Shown here piece after piece: positions 1-5,779 of a stretch of 6,480 nt of DNA. The notes under the pieces are model-generated. The model worked only from the letters and a program-made list of their open reading frames with translations. It was not told the origin of the DNA and searched no databases. The stretch's first letter is position 1; each line of letters opens with the position of its first letter. The position numbers were made by a program, and so were the translations under genes. Origin of the DNA: Devosia sp. (GTDB lineage Bacteria > Pseudomonadota > Alphaproteobacteria > Rhizobiales > Devosiaceae); NCBI GenBank assembly GCA_025352765.1, contig JANXSI010000476.1, positions 1 to 6,480 on the forward strand. The letters run 5' to 3'.

Positions 1-525
1 GGGGAGGGCGACTTTCTTCTTGGTCGAGCTGCCGGGGACTTTTGCCTTGGCGACGGTGGTGGCGAGCGCTTCGCGCAGCTGCGCCAGCGCCTCGGGGTCC
101 TTGGCGGTGGCGCGGCTGATGCTGCGGGCGGTGATGCTGCCCGATGAGGGGACGTGGCCGAAGCCGGCCTGGTCGCTTTCGCCCATGCCGCCGAAATCCG
201 GGCGCTCGACGGAATTGGCCTTCGACTTGGGCGCCTTCAGCGACATGCCGGTGGCGGCCGAGCGGGTGACCTTCTTTTCCTTCTTGGGCTTTTCGGCCGC
301 GTCGGCCTTGGGCTCCTTGGCCAGCGGCTGGGGGACCAGAGGCTGGATGCCGGTGCCGGATTTCTCGGCGGCGCGGCGGGCGGCGTTGTCGAGCTGGCGC
401 TTGTTGCGCAGACGCTCCTGCGGCAGCCGCTTGTTGAGCGTCTCGGCCTCGGCCTTCTCGATTTCGCCGATGAACTCGTCGATCGAGAACGTGCTCAGGG
501 GTTTTTCGGCGGGTTTCTGGGCCAT
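1..525 (-). CDS. Hypothetical Lys/Ala-rich protein, N-terminal part (runs off left edge)
   Basis: An uninterrupted reading frame starts at the ATG at 525 and is still open at base 1, giving 175 residues without a stop. I do not recognise the family. Codon third positions are overwhelmingly G or C, as in the neighbouring genes, which supports real coding on this strand; the plus-strand frames across it are shadows. The protein begins MAQKPAEKPLSTFSIDEFIG, followed by a charged, probably helical segment rich in Glu, Arg and Lys at about residues 18-55. A Pro/Ala/Lys-rich, low-complexity, probably disordered stretch covers about 60-105, with a KPKKEKK cluster near 79-85. After a Gly/Ser-rich section, another Ala-rich helical segment lies at about 143-162. 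No signal peptide or membrane segment is visible. No good Shine-Dalgarno sequence precedes the ATG. It is separated from the ABC permease gene by 143 bp, so it is probably an independent transcription unit. The C-terminus is missing, so no function is proposed. Confidence 0.7.
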   Translation of the reverse strand, partial: MAQKPAEKPLSTFSIDEFIGEIEKAEAETLNKRLPQERLRNKRQLDNAARRAAEKSGTGIQPLVPQPLAKEPKADAAEKPKKEKKVTRSAATGMSLKAPKSKANSVERPDFGGMGESDQAGFGHVPSSGSITARSISRATAKDPEALAQLREALATTVAKAKVPGSSTKKKVALP

Positions 526-553
526 GCAAGCGCTCGCAAAGAGGATTTCGGCA

Positions 554-576
554 GGAGCACCCTATGTAGGTACTCC
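554..576 (-). repeat. Inverted repeat with 8-bp arms and 7-nt loop upstream of the hypothetical gene
   Basis: GGAGCACC (554-561) faces GGTACTCC (569-576) across 7 nt. Seven of eight positions are complementary in DNA, and in minus-strand RNA the eighth becomes a G-U wobble, so all eight positions can pair. It overlaps the putative -10 element (563-568), so it could be an operator. If transcription begins upstream, it could be a leader hairpin. No T-run follows on the minus strand, which argues against an intrinsic terminator for the upstream operon. Confidence 0.45.
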
Positions 577-591
577 GTCAAAAACTGTCAG
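563..591 (-). promoter_or_regulatory. Possible promoter of the left-edge hypothetical gene
   Basis: Read on the minus strand there is CTGACA (591-586), a 17-nt spacer, and TACATA (568-563). The -35 matches the sigma-70 consensus at five of six positions, while the -10 is weak. Transcription would start near 556, about 30 nt before the ATG at 525. This is the best pair I can see in the 526-668 gap, but it is only a guess. Confidence 0.3.
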
Positions 592-668
592 TAGGGCGAA
601 GACGTTGCGACGCTAGCACGGAAAGAACGGAGAGGGAACAGCCGGATGTGCCGGATCGCGGCGTCGCT

Positions 669-2228
669 TCAGGCCCCGCGCCCGCGCAGCAGCCGGCGTT
701 CGAGCAGGTCGACGAGCTGGTAGAGGCTGACCGAGATGATCACCGAGACCACGGCGACGGTCCAGATCATGCCGTAGTCCATGTAGCCGCGGGACTGGTT
801 GAGGAGGTTGCCAAGGCCGGTGCCGGTGGCGAGCCATTCGGCGATCATGACGCCGAGGAGGGCTCGGGGGACGGTCAGCCTCGTGGCGGCGAGGAGATAG
901 GGCAGCGAGGCGGGGATCGAGACCAGCCGGAGCTGGGTCCACAATGTGGCGCCATAGGCGCGCGGGACCTCGAGCGCGGCCGGCGGGACCATCAGCAGGC
1001 CCTGGGCGATGGTGACGAAGGCGGGAAAGAAGGTGACCGAGATGGTGATCCACAGGATCACGCCGGGGCCACGGCCGAGCATCAGGACCAGCAGCGGAGT
1101 GAGCGCGACCAGCGGCATGGTCTGCGTCACCAGCGCTACCGGCATGAAGGCGCGCACCAGCGCCGGATAGAGCTGGGTGCCGAGCGCGAGGAAGAAGGCG
1201 AAGCCCAGGCCGGCGGCCATGCCGGCGAAGGTGTAGGGGATGGTTTCGGCGAGGGCCTCGATAAGCCGCAGCTGAGTGGTTGCCGAGCCGGGGGCGAAGA
1301 ACAGATAGGCGACGAGATCGGGCGGGGTCTTGGCGATCAGCGCCGGGACACGAAGCGCGGCGAGGAGGCCCCACCAGAGGGCGAAGGGCAGAGCCAGCGA
1401 GCTCAGGGTCAGCAGTAGCCGCTGCCAGGCCGGGCGCGACGCAGTGTCGTTGCGCGGCAGGCCGGTCGGGATGGTGACCGCCAGTGTGCCGCGGGCCACG
1501 GCGCGGGCGATCAGCGCGAACAGGCCATAGGCGAGGCCGGCGATGGCGGTGGCGACGAGGCCGATACCCCACAGGCGGTCGGGTTCGCCGCGGCCGAGCG
1601 AGCCCAGCAAATAGGCGCCTAGGCCGTGGCGGCCGCCGCCCCCGAACTCGGCGAGGATCGAGCCGAGGACGGCATTGGGCGCGGCAATACGGAGGCCGCT
1701 GAGGATCACCGGCAGGGCGCTCCGCCATTGCACGAGGCGCAGCACGGCCCAGCGGTTGCCGCCATAGGCGCGGATCAGGTCGACCGAGCGGGCGTCGACC
1801 TCGGTCAGGCCGATGACGGTGGCGGTCATGGTGGTGAAATAGCAGCCGAGCGCGGCGAGCGCGTAACGCGGGGCCATGCCCGAGAGAGTCAGCACGAGGA
1901 TGGGCGAGATGGCGATGGCGGGGAGCGCGAAGATCGCGACGTTCAGCCCGCGGGCGACACGCTCCACCAGCGGATAGAGCGCGAAGACGACACCTGCGGC
2001 GACGGCGACGAGATTGCCGAGGACGAAGCCGCCCAGAGCGCCCTGAAGCGTTGCGAGGATGTGGTCGGGATAGTCGGCGCGGTCGACCCAGAGGCGCGCG
2101 AGAATGGCGCTGGGGGGCGGCAGGGCCCCTGAGGCGACCAGTTGCAGCCGGCCAGCGATCTCCCAGGCCGCGATGAGGATCGCGGCGTTGCGCAGGGCGC
2201 CGAGCCAGGAGGGCCGCTCAGTGGCCAT
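669..2228 (-). CDS. ABC transporter permease, two fused SsuC/TauC-type membrane domains
   Basis: Inner-membrane channel subunit of an importer, 519 aa. It is about twice the length of a usual SsuC/TauC/ThiX-type permease (about 250-270 aa) because it carries two complete BPD_transp_1 domains in tandem. Domain 1 covers roughly residues 10-245 and domain 2 roughly 270-512, joined by a polar linker near 250-270. Each half has its own EAA loop, the ATPase-docking element: about 143-173 (EVDARSVDLIRAYGG..., ending in ALP) and about 417-443 (AALEVPRAYGA..., ending in SLP). Each also has the AE...GLG segment typical of this family (193-204 and 463-473). Several hydrophobic membrane spans are evident in both halves. 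The fusion should act as a pseudo-dimer paired with two copies of the ATPase encoded just upstream. I chose the ATG at 2228, giving an 11-nt overlap with the ATPase gene, because GGAG lies 6 nt before it. An in-frame ATG at 2249 has no such site. Last gene of the four-gene operon; substrate unknown. Confidence 0.9.
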   Translation of the reverse strand: MATERPSWLGALRNAAILIAAWEIAGRLQLVASGALPPPSAILARLWVDRADYPDHILATLQGALGGFVLGNLVAVAAGVVFALYPLVERVARGLNVAIFALPAIAISPILVLTLSGMAPRYALAALGCYFTTMTATVIGLTEVDARSVDLIRAYGGNRWAVLRLVQWRSALPVILSGLRIAAPNAVLGSILAEFGGGGRHGLGAYLLGSLGRGEPDRLWGIGLVATAIAGLAYGLFALIARAVARGTLAVTIPTGLPRNDTASRPAWQRLLLTLSSLALPFALWWGLLAALRVPALIAKTPPDLVAYLFFAPGSATTQLRLIEALAETIPYTFAGMAAGLGFAFFLALGTQLYPALVRAFMPVALVTQTMPLVALTPLLVLMLGRGPGVILWITISVTFFPAFVTIAQGLLMVPPAALEVPRAYGATLWTQLRLVSIPASLPYLLAATRLTVPRALLGVMIAEWLATGTGLGNLLNQSRGYMDYGMIWTVAVVSVIISVSLYQLVDLLERRLLRGRGA

Positions 2229-2991
2229 CGAGGGCTCCGGCCACGACATCGGTGAGGCGATGGAATTCGGGGGTCGCCATGATCTCGGGCGCCCGCGGGC
2301 GGGGCAGGTCGATCTCGATGATTTGGGCGATCCGGCCGGGGCGGCTCTGCATCACGGCGATGCGGTCGGCGAGGAATACCGCCTCGTCGATGCCGTGGGT
2401 CACGAGCAGGGTGGTGGCGCGGGTCTCGGTCCAAATGCGCTGCAGCTCGATGTTCATCTGCCGGCGCAGGATCTGGTCGAGCGCGCCGAACGGCTCGTCG
2501 AGGAACAGCACTTTCGGCGAGGTCACCAGCGCGCGGGCGATGGCGACGCGCTGGCGCATGCCGCCCGAGAGCTCGCCCGGCAGCGCGTGCTCGAAGCCGG
2601 TGAGGCCGACCAAGCCGATCAGATCGCGGATGCGGTCGGCGTAATCGGCGCGCCTCAGTTTCAGCACGTCGAGCGGCAGGGCGATGTTGGCTTCGGTGCT
2701 GCGCCAGGGGAGAAGGGCTGAATCCTGGAACGCCACTCCGGTGATGCCGCCCGAGGTCGCCTGAAGCGGCGTCCGGCCGTCGACCGAGAGCGTGCCGCTG
2801 TCGGCGGTCTCGAGCCCGAGGGCGAGTCGCAGGATGGTCGACTTGCCGCAGCCGCTCGGCCCTATCAGCGCCGTGAAGGAGCCGGGCGGGCAGGCGAGGG
2901 ACACGTCGCGCAGCGCTTCGACCTTGCCGCCATTCCGCGTCTCGAAAGTCTTCGAGACGCGGTCGAGTGCGATGCCGGCGCCGTCCGCCAT
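2218..2991 (-). CDS. ABC transporter ATP-binding protein (SsuB/TauB/ThiZ-type)
   Basis: Cytoplasmic ATPase that powers the importer encoded by its neighbours, 257 aa, a normal length for the nitrate/sulfonate/taurine-type ATPases. All catalytic elements are present in order: Walker A GPSGCGKST (44-52), Q-loop Gln (Q89, in GVAFQDSALLPW), signature LSGGMRQR (141-148), Walker B VLFLDEP (161-167), D-loop ALD (170-172) and switch His H199 in VTHGIDEA. Two copies should sit under the fused permease and dock onto its two EAA loops. Its ATG overlaps the stop of the binding-protein gene in TGATG, which points to translational coupling. The reading frame stays open upstream to about 3264, but that extension is inside the binding-protein gene and looks nothing like an ABC protein, so the start at 2991 is well supported. 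Within this family, sequence alone does not give the substrate. Confidence 0.93.
   Translation of the reverse strand: MADGAGIALDRVSKTFETRNGGKVEALRDVSLACPPGSFTALIGPSGCGKSTILRLALGLETADSGTLSVDGRTPLQATSGGITGVAFQDSALLPWRSTEANIALPLDVLKLRRADYADRIRDLIGLVGLTGFEHALPGELSGGMRQRVAIARALVTSPKVLFLDEPFGALDQILRRQMNIELQRIWTETRATTLLVTHGIDEAVFLADRIAVMQSRPGRIAQIIEIDLPRPRAPEIMATPEFHRLTDVVAGALDGH
2235..2238 (-). promoter_or_regulatory. Shine-Dalgarno site that decides the permease start
   Basis: GGAG on the minus strand lies 6 nt upstream of the ATG at 2228 and inside the end of the ATPase gene. The alternative ATG at 2249 lacks any comparable purine run, so the shorter start is preferred. Confidence 0.55.
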
Positions 2992-3962
2992 CAGATCTCG
3001 GCCAGGAGCGTGGTGTCGAACATCTCGCGGGTGGCGGTGATGCCGACAAGGCCGAGCGCCTTGATGTTGGCGGCGATGCCGTCTTCGGTGAGCGCATAGA
3101 TGCCTGCCGGATTGTCGATCAGCGGCTTCTGCGCGGTGTTGAGGAAAATGTCGGCATCGGTCGAGCGGCCGGTGCCTTTCATCCAGGTCTCGGCGAACTT
3201 CGGCGGATAGGCAGCCGGGTCCTTGAAGTTTTCGACCCAGCCCTTGCGGCTGGCGCGCAGCCATTTGACCAGCAGTTCACGCTTGGTCTTGAGGGTGTCC
3301 TCGGTGACGACGACGGTGTCGTTGTAGATGGTGAAGCCGTGATCGTAGAGCAGGAACGAGACGGTCTCGAGTCCGGCCTGCTTGATGGTGAAGGGGACGT
3401 CGGTGGTGAAATCGATGGTGGCGTCGATCTCGCCTTTGATCAGCGGGGTCGGGTCGTACTCGTAGGGGACGATGTTGACCTTGCTCTTGTCGACGCCGGA
3501 GATCTTCAGCATCGCATCGACCGAAACGACGTTGACGGGCGGCACGGCGAGAGTCTTGCCGACGAGGTCGGCCGGCGTCTTGATCGGGTTCTTGGCGAGC
3601 GAGACGACGCCGAGGGGGTTCTTCTGGTACTGCGCGCCGATGATCTTGAAGGGCGCGCCCTGAGTAGCGATCGCCTGGATGGTGGTGTCGGGCGTGGTCA
3701 GCGTGATGTCGGCCTTGCCGGCAATCAGCGTCGACTCGGGGATGACGTCGGGGCCGCCCGAGGCATAGGCGATCTCGAGGCCCTCGTCCTTGTAGTAACC
3801 GTTGTCGAGGGCGGTGAAGTAGCCGGCGAATTCGGCATCGTTGATCCAGGAGGCCTGGAAGTTGATGCCGTCGGCGGCCATGGCCAGCCGCGTCGAGAGG
3901 GGCAGCGCGGCGAGGGCGGCGGCGGAACCGAGGAAGCGGCGGCGAGAGACAGAGAGCACCAT
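2991..3962 (-). CDS. ABC transporter substrate-binding protein, NMT1/THI5-like, Tat-exported
   Basis: Periplasmic ligand-capture subunit, 323 aa, of the NMT1/THI5/SsuA-like family. The N-terminus carries a twin-arginine signal: SRRRFLG (6-12), then an Ala/Leu-rich core, then a likely signal-peptidase site after AMA (27-29). The mature protein opens with the family hallmark, a Trp then AEFAGYF...GYYKDEGL (residues 39-62) and GGPDVIPE (69-76), close to THI5-like proteins that bind thiamine pyrimidine precursors or riboflavin. Further typical segments are AGKADITLTTPD (81-92), the PADLVGKTLAVPP hinge region (130-142) and GEIDATIDF (177-185). The ATG at 3962 is supported by GGAG 6 nt upstream and by the Tat signal starting there; an open extension upstream is non-homologous. 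It is the second gene of the operon, 32 nt after the cyclo-ligase paralogue and directly before the ATPase. Ligand identity is inferred only to the level of a small heterocycle or cofactor precursor; sulfonates or other compounds remain possible. Confidence 0.9.
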   Translation of the reverse strand: MVLSVSRRRFLGSAAALAALPLSTRLAMAADGINFQASWINDAEFAGYFTALDNGYYKDEGLEIAYASGGPDVIPESTLIAGKADITLTTPDTTIQAIATQGAPFKIIGAQYQKNPLGVVSLAKNPIKTPADLVGKTLAVPPVNVVSVDAMLKISGVDKSKVNIVPYEYDPTPLIKGEIDATIDFTTDVPFTIKQAGLETVSFLLYDHGFTIYNDTVVVTEDTLKTKRELLVKWLRASRKGWVENFKDPAAYPPKFAETWMKGTGRSTDADIFLNTAQKPLIDNPAGIYALTEDGIAANIKALGLVGITATREMFDTTLLAEI

Positions 3963-3968
3963 GTCAGA

Positions 3969-3972
3969 CTCC
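3969..3972 (-). promoter_or_regulatory. Shine-Dalgarno site of the binding-protein gene
   Basis: GGAG on the minus strand with a 6-nt spacer to the ATG at 3962, in the 32-nt gap after the cyclo-ligase-like gene. It fixes the start just before the twin-arginine signal peptide. Confidence 0.6.
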
Positions 3973-3994
3973 AGAGCGTGAGGGGTGAATGAGA

Positions 3995-4732
3995 TCAGGC
4001 GATGCCGCGCATGTGCGCGAGCTCGCGCAGCGGCGGGGTGGATTGCAGTTGTTCGGGCGAGAGCAGCTCCCACTTGACGCCGCGCGGGCGGCGGCCGCGC
4101 CGTTCGACGGTGATCAGGCGGGTAGGGGTGGCGATGGTGTCGACGAGGATGTCGGTTTCGCTGGGGTGGAGCTTTTCCTCGACCACCTGCACGTCGTGCA
4201 CCGCGGCGACCACCGGGGTGTTGTCGTCGGCAAGGCCGAGGTCGGTGAACATGCCCCATTCGAGATCGAAGAAGCCGTGCCCCTTGCCGAAGCGGACGCC
4301 ATCGACCGAGACGGCGGAGGCGCCGGTGACCATGAAGTCGAAGCGGCCCATCTTGGTGATCTCCTCGAGGGTGATCGGGCGGCCGAAATGCTCCATTCCG
4401 TCGAGCCAGGCCGCGTAGAGCTCGGCGCCCTTGGGGACGGAGCCGGGCTCGACGTACAAGAAGCCGCGGAAAATGCCGTAGGTCGACATGACGAACGGCT
4501 TGCCCTCGGCGATCATGCGGCGGCGCAGTTCGACGAGACAGTTGTCCGGGGTGATGAAGGCGAATTTCGACGCCTGATATTCGGGCAGCGCGGTGATCCG
4601 GTCGGTCGCGGCCTCGGAGCCCTCGAAGTCGGGGATGACCTCGCCGAAGTTGAGGTGGAAGCGCGTGTCGGGCTTGGCAACGCCCTTCAGTTTGCCCCAG
4701 ATGCGCTCGCGCACCAGCTTGGAATTGGACAC
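3995..4732 (-). CDS. 5-formyltetrahydrofolate cyclo-ligase paralogue (COG0212/MTHFSD-like)
   Basis: Cytoplasmic protein of 245 aa related to the ATP-dependent folate salvage enzyme 5-formyl-THF cyclo-ligase, but of the divergent COG0212 type, whose reaction is not established. The C-terminal half keeps the family layout: RFGKGHGFFDLEWGMF (148-163) corresponds to the G-x-G-x-GYYDR substrate/nucleotide loop, and HDVQVVEE...DILVDTIATPTRLI (179-207) to the conserved end of the fold. YYDR is replaced by FFDL, which argues against plain 5-FCL activity. The N-terminal half has a distinctive IPDFEGSEAATDRI (33-46) segment. I chose the GTG at 4732, with a GGAA run about 8 nt upstream. The frame is open to a TTG at 4786, but that would make the palindromic control region coding. 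It is the first gene of the transporter operon. Published comparative genomics, as I recall, ties COG0212 genes to thiamin metabolism or transport rather than folate, which fits a THI5-like transporter next door. Automated annotation as a folate cyclo-ligase is likely but doubtful. Confidence 0.85.
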   Translation of the reverse strand: MSNSKLVRERIWGKLKGVAKPDTRFHLNFGEVIPDFEGSEAATDRITALPEYQASKFAFITPDNCLVELRRRMIAEGKPFVMSTYGIFRGFLYVEPGSVPKGAELYAAWLDGMEHFGRPITLEEITKMGRFDFMVTGASAVSVDGVRFGKGHGFFDLEWGMFTDLGLADDNTPVVAAVHDVQVVEEKLHPSETDILVDTIATPTRLITVERRGRRPRGVKWELLSPEQLQSTPPLRELAHMRGIA

Positions 4733-4748
4733 TGGACCCGTTCCGGTT

Positions 4749-4785
4749 CGTTTCACTGTTTCATCACTGTGAAACAGTTGTTTCA
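4749..4785. promoter_or_regulatory. Candidate RpiR operator: overlapping palindromes of TGTTTCA half-sites
   Basis: Four half-sites lie in the divergent intergenic region: cGTTTCA (4749-4755), TGTTTCA (4757-4763), TGAAACA (4770-4776) and TGTTTCA (4779-4785). They form two overlapping perfect palindromes: CTGTTTCA-N6-TGAAACAG (4756-4777, 8-bp arms) and TGAAACA-GT-TGTTTCA (4770-4785, 7-bp arms). A third, wider pairing GTTTCAC...GTGAAAC (4750-4756 with 4769-4775) shares the same bases. Palindromes with TGAAA/TTTCA cores are known for several RpiR-family proteins, and an RpiR gene starts 61 bp away. The site covers the -35 region expected for the regulator gene and lies 17 bp upstream of the cyclo-ligase-like start, so it could control both directions. 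Confidence 0.7.
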
Positions 4786-4809
4786 ATGGCGCAAGGGGCC
4801 TGCTAAGAT
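4781..4809 (+). promoter_or_regulatory. Possible promoter of the RpiR gene
   Basis: TGCTAAGAT (4801-4809) is an extended -10 (TG-N-TAAGAT). Seventeen nt upstream lies only a poor -35, TTTCAA (4781-4786), which overlaps the palindromic operator. Transcription would begin near 4816, leaving about a 30-nt leader with the ribosome site. The arrangement suggests autoregulation. No equally good -10 is visible for the minus-strand operon, although TTGAAA (4786-4781 read on the minus strand) could be its -35. Confidence 0.4.
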
Positions 4810-4836
4810 TCTTTTCGGCCGTCTCGGGCCGCGCGC

Positions 4837-4842
4837 GGAGGG
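4837..4842 (+). promoter_or_regulatory. Shine-Dalgarno site of the RpiR gene
   Basis: GGAGGG lies 4 nt before the ATG at 4847 (GGAGG at 5 nt). It decides the start: the same frame is open far upstream, but only through the antisense of the cyclo-ligase-like gene. Confidence 0.7.
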
Positions 4843-4846
4843 TGGG

Positions 4847-5698
4847 ATGGCGTCTCGGCTGGTCCTCAGAATTCAGGAGCGATATCAGCGCCTTACTGCG
4901 GGCGAGCAGAAGCTTGCGCGGCTAATCATAGACCAGCCAGACGACACGCTGACGCATTCGGCGACGGAACTGGCCGAGCGCGCCGGCGTGTCGAAGGCGA
5001 CGGCGGCGCGGTTCTTCCAACACCTCGGTTACGCCGATTTCAACGAGGTGAAACTGCAGGCGCGCGAGGAACGCGACCGGACCGAGCCCTATGGCTATTC
5101 GGTCGGGACGTCCGAGCAGATCGCGCTTGGCAAGGCGGTGGGCAGCCATCTCGACCTCGAACTCAAGAACCTCACAAAGACGTTCGAGGAACTGCGCTCG
5201 GATCGCGTGCGGCAGGCGGCCGAGGTGATCAACGACGCGCCGAAGCTCTGGGTGCTGGGGCTCGGCGCGGAAGAGGGGTTCGCCCGCTACGCGCGGCTGC
5301 TGTTCGCGCGGATGCGCCACTCGGTGATGATTCTGGGGATCAACCAGGGATCGTGGGCCGAGGATCTGGCGATGACCGGGCCGAAGGACGCGGTGCTGCT
5401 GATCACGCTGCCGCCGCGCCCGAAACTGCTGAAGCCGTTGCTGGCGTATGCGGAGACCAGCCGGCTGAACGTCGTCACCGTGTGCGACCGCAATTACTCG
5501 CTTGAGGCACAGCGGTTTTCGCGCGTCGTGTTGCCGTGCCACGTTTCGAGCTTCGGGCTCGGGCCGTCGCACACCGCGATCGGCAGCGCCATCCGGCTGC
5601 TCGCGGTGACGTTTGCCGCCGTCGCCGGCAAATCGGCGTCACAGCGCATCGACATCATTTCGGCCATCCACGAGGAACTCGACGACACCGACGGCTGA
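4847..5698 (+). CDS. MurR/RpiR-family transcriptional regulator (HTH + SIS-like domain)
   Basis: DNA-binding regulator of 283 aa, the usual length for the family. The N-terminal HTH_6 domain spans about residues 1-77, with the recognition region SATELAERAGVSKATAARFF (38-57) followed by the family hallmark HLGYADFNEVKL (59-70). The C-terminal SIS-like domain spans about 125-258: the first strand and loop are LWVLGLGAEEGFARYARLL (134-152), and the second strand is DAVLLITLPPRPKLL (181-195). In sugar-phosphate-binding SIS domains that second loop reads like S-x-S/T-G-R-T; here it is LPPRPK, so the effector is probably not a standard phosphosugar. It is transcribed away from the ABC/cyclo-ligase operon, with a TGTTTCA/TGAAACA palindrome cluster between them, making it the likely regulator of that operon and of itself. 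Whether it represses or activates cannot be read from the sequence. The HTH family assignment is secure; the effector is unknown. Confidence 0.92.
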   Translation: MASRLVLRIQERYQRLTAGEQKLARLIIDQPDDTLTHSATELAERAGVSKATAARFFQHLGYADFNEVKLQAREERDRTEPYGYSVGTSEQIALGKAVGSHLDLELKNLTKTFEELRSDRVRQAAEVINDAPKLWVLGLGAEEGFARYARLLFARMRHSVMILGINQGSWAEDLAMTGPKDAVLLITLPPRPKLLKPLLAYAETSRLNVVTVCDRNYSLEAQRFSRVVLPCHVSSFGLGPSHTAIGSAIRLLAVTFAAVAGKSASQRIDIISAIHEELDDTDG

Positions 5699-5747
5699 CC
5701 CTGAGCAGGGATGCCGAGCCGTGCATCGTCGCGGCCAATTGCATGTC

Positions 5748-5779
5748 TTGACAGTTATATAACTAGTGATGCATATGAT
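5748..5779 (+). promoter_or_regulatory. Promoter and palindromic operator of the ArsR/SRPBCC pair
   Basis: A perfect -35 TTGACA (5748-5753) overlaps by one base a perfect 12-bp palindrome AGTTATATAACT (5753-5764). Candidate -10 elements are TATAAC (5758-5763, inside the palindrome but too close to this -35), GCATAT (5771-5776, 17-nt spacer) and TATGAT (5774-5779, 20-nt spacer). AT-rich palindromes of this kind in front of ArsR genes are typical autoregulatory sites. The site is conspicuously AT-rich against the GC-rich surroundings. Confidence 0.55.

Noticed and set aside
607..667. GCGACGC / GCGTCGC inverted repeat (7-bp arms, 47 nt apart) after the permease stop
   Set aside because: Short GC-only arms at long spacing are expected by chance at this base composition, and there is no adjoining T-run.
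613..1728. Minus-strand frame of 371 residues overlapping the permease in another frame
   Set aside because: Extremely Arg/Pro/His-rich, low-complexity translation typical of a wrong frame in GC-rich DNA. The permease frame has membrane spans and EAA motifs.
2967..3992. Long plus-strand frame (341 residues) opposite the binding-protein gene
   Set aside because: Shadow of a GC-rich gene: composition dominated by Asp, Gly, Arg and Val with no recognisable domain, and the minus-strand frame has clear homology.
4733..4786. TTG start at 4786 for the cyclo-ligase-like gene
   Set aside because: It would make the palindromic operator coding and adds residues without family similarity. GTG at 4732 is the better start.
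4786..4806. Tiny six-codon frame (MAQGAC) in the RpiR leader as a regulatory upstream ORF
   Set aside because: It has no ribosome site and probably lies upstream of the transcription start suggested by the extended -10.
3989..4846. Upstream in-frame extension of the RpiR gene giving a 569-residue frame
   Set aside because: The extra part is antisense to the cyclo-ligase-like gene and has no regulator-like sequence. The ATG at 4847 has a clear GGAGGG site and begins the HTH domain.
4733..4846. THI-box (TPP) riboswitch in the divergent leader
   Set aside because: The conserved CTGAGA-type core is not seen on either strand, and the space between likely promoter and gene starts is too short for the aptamer.
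5692..5720. Nested short hairpins after the RpiR stop (CGGCT...AGCCG around CCCTG...CAGGG) as a terminator
   Set aside because: Arms are short, the loop is irregular, and no T-run follows, so an intrinsic terminator is not supported.
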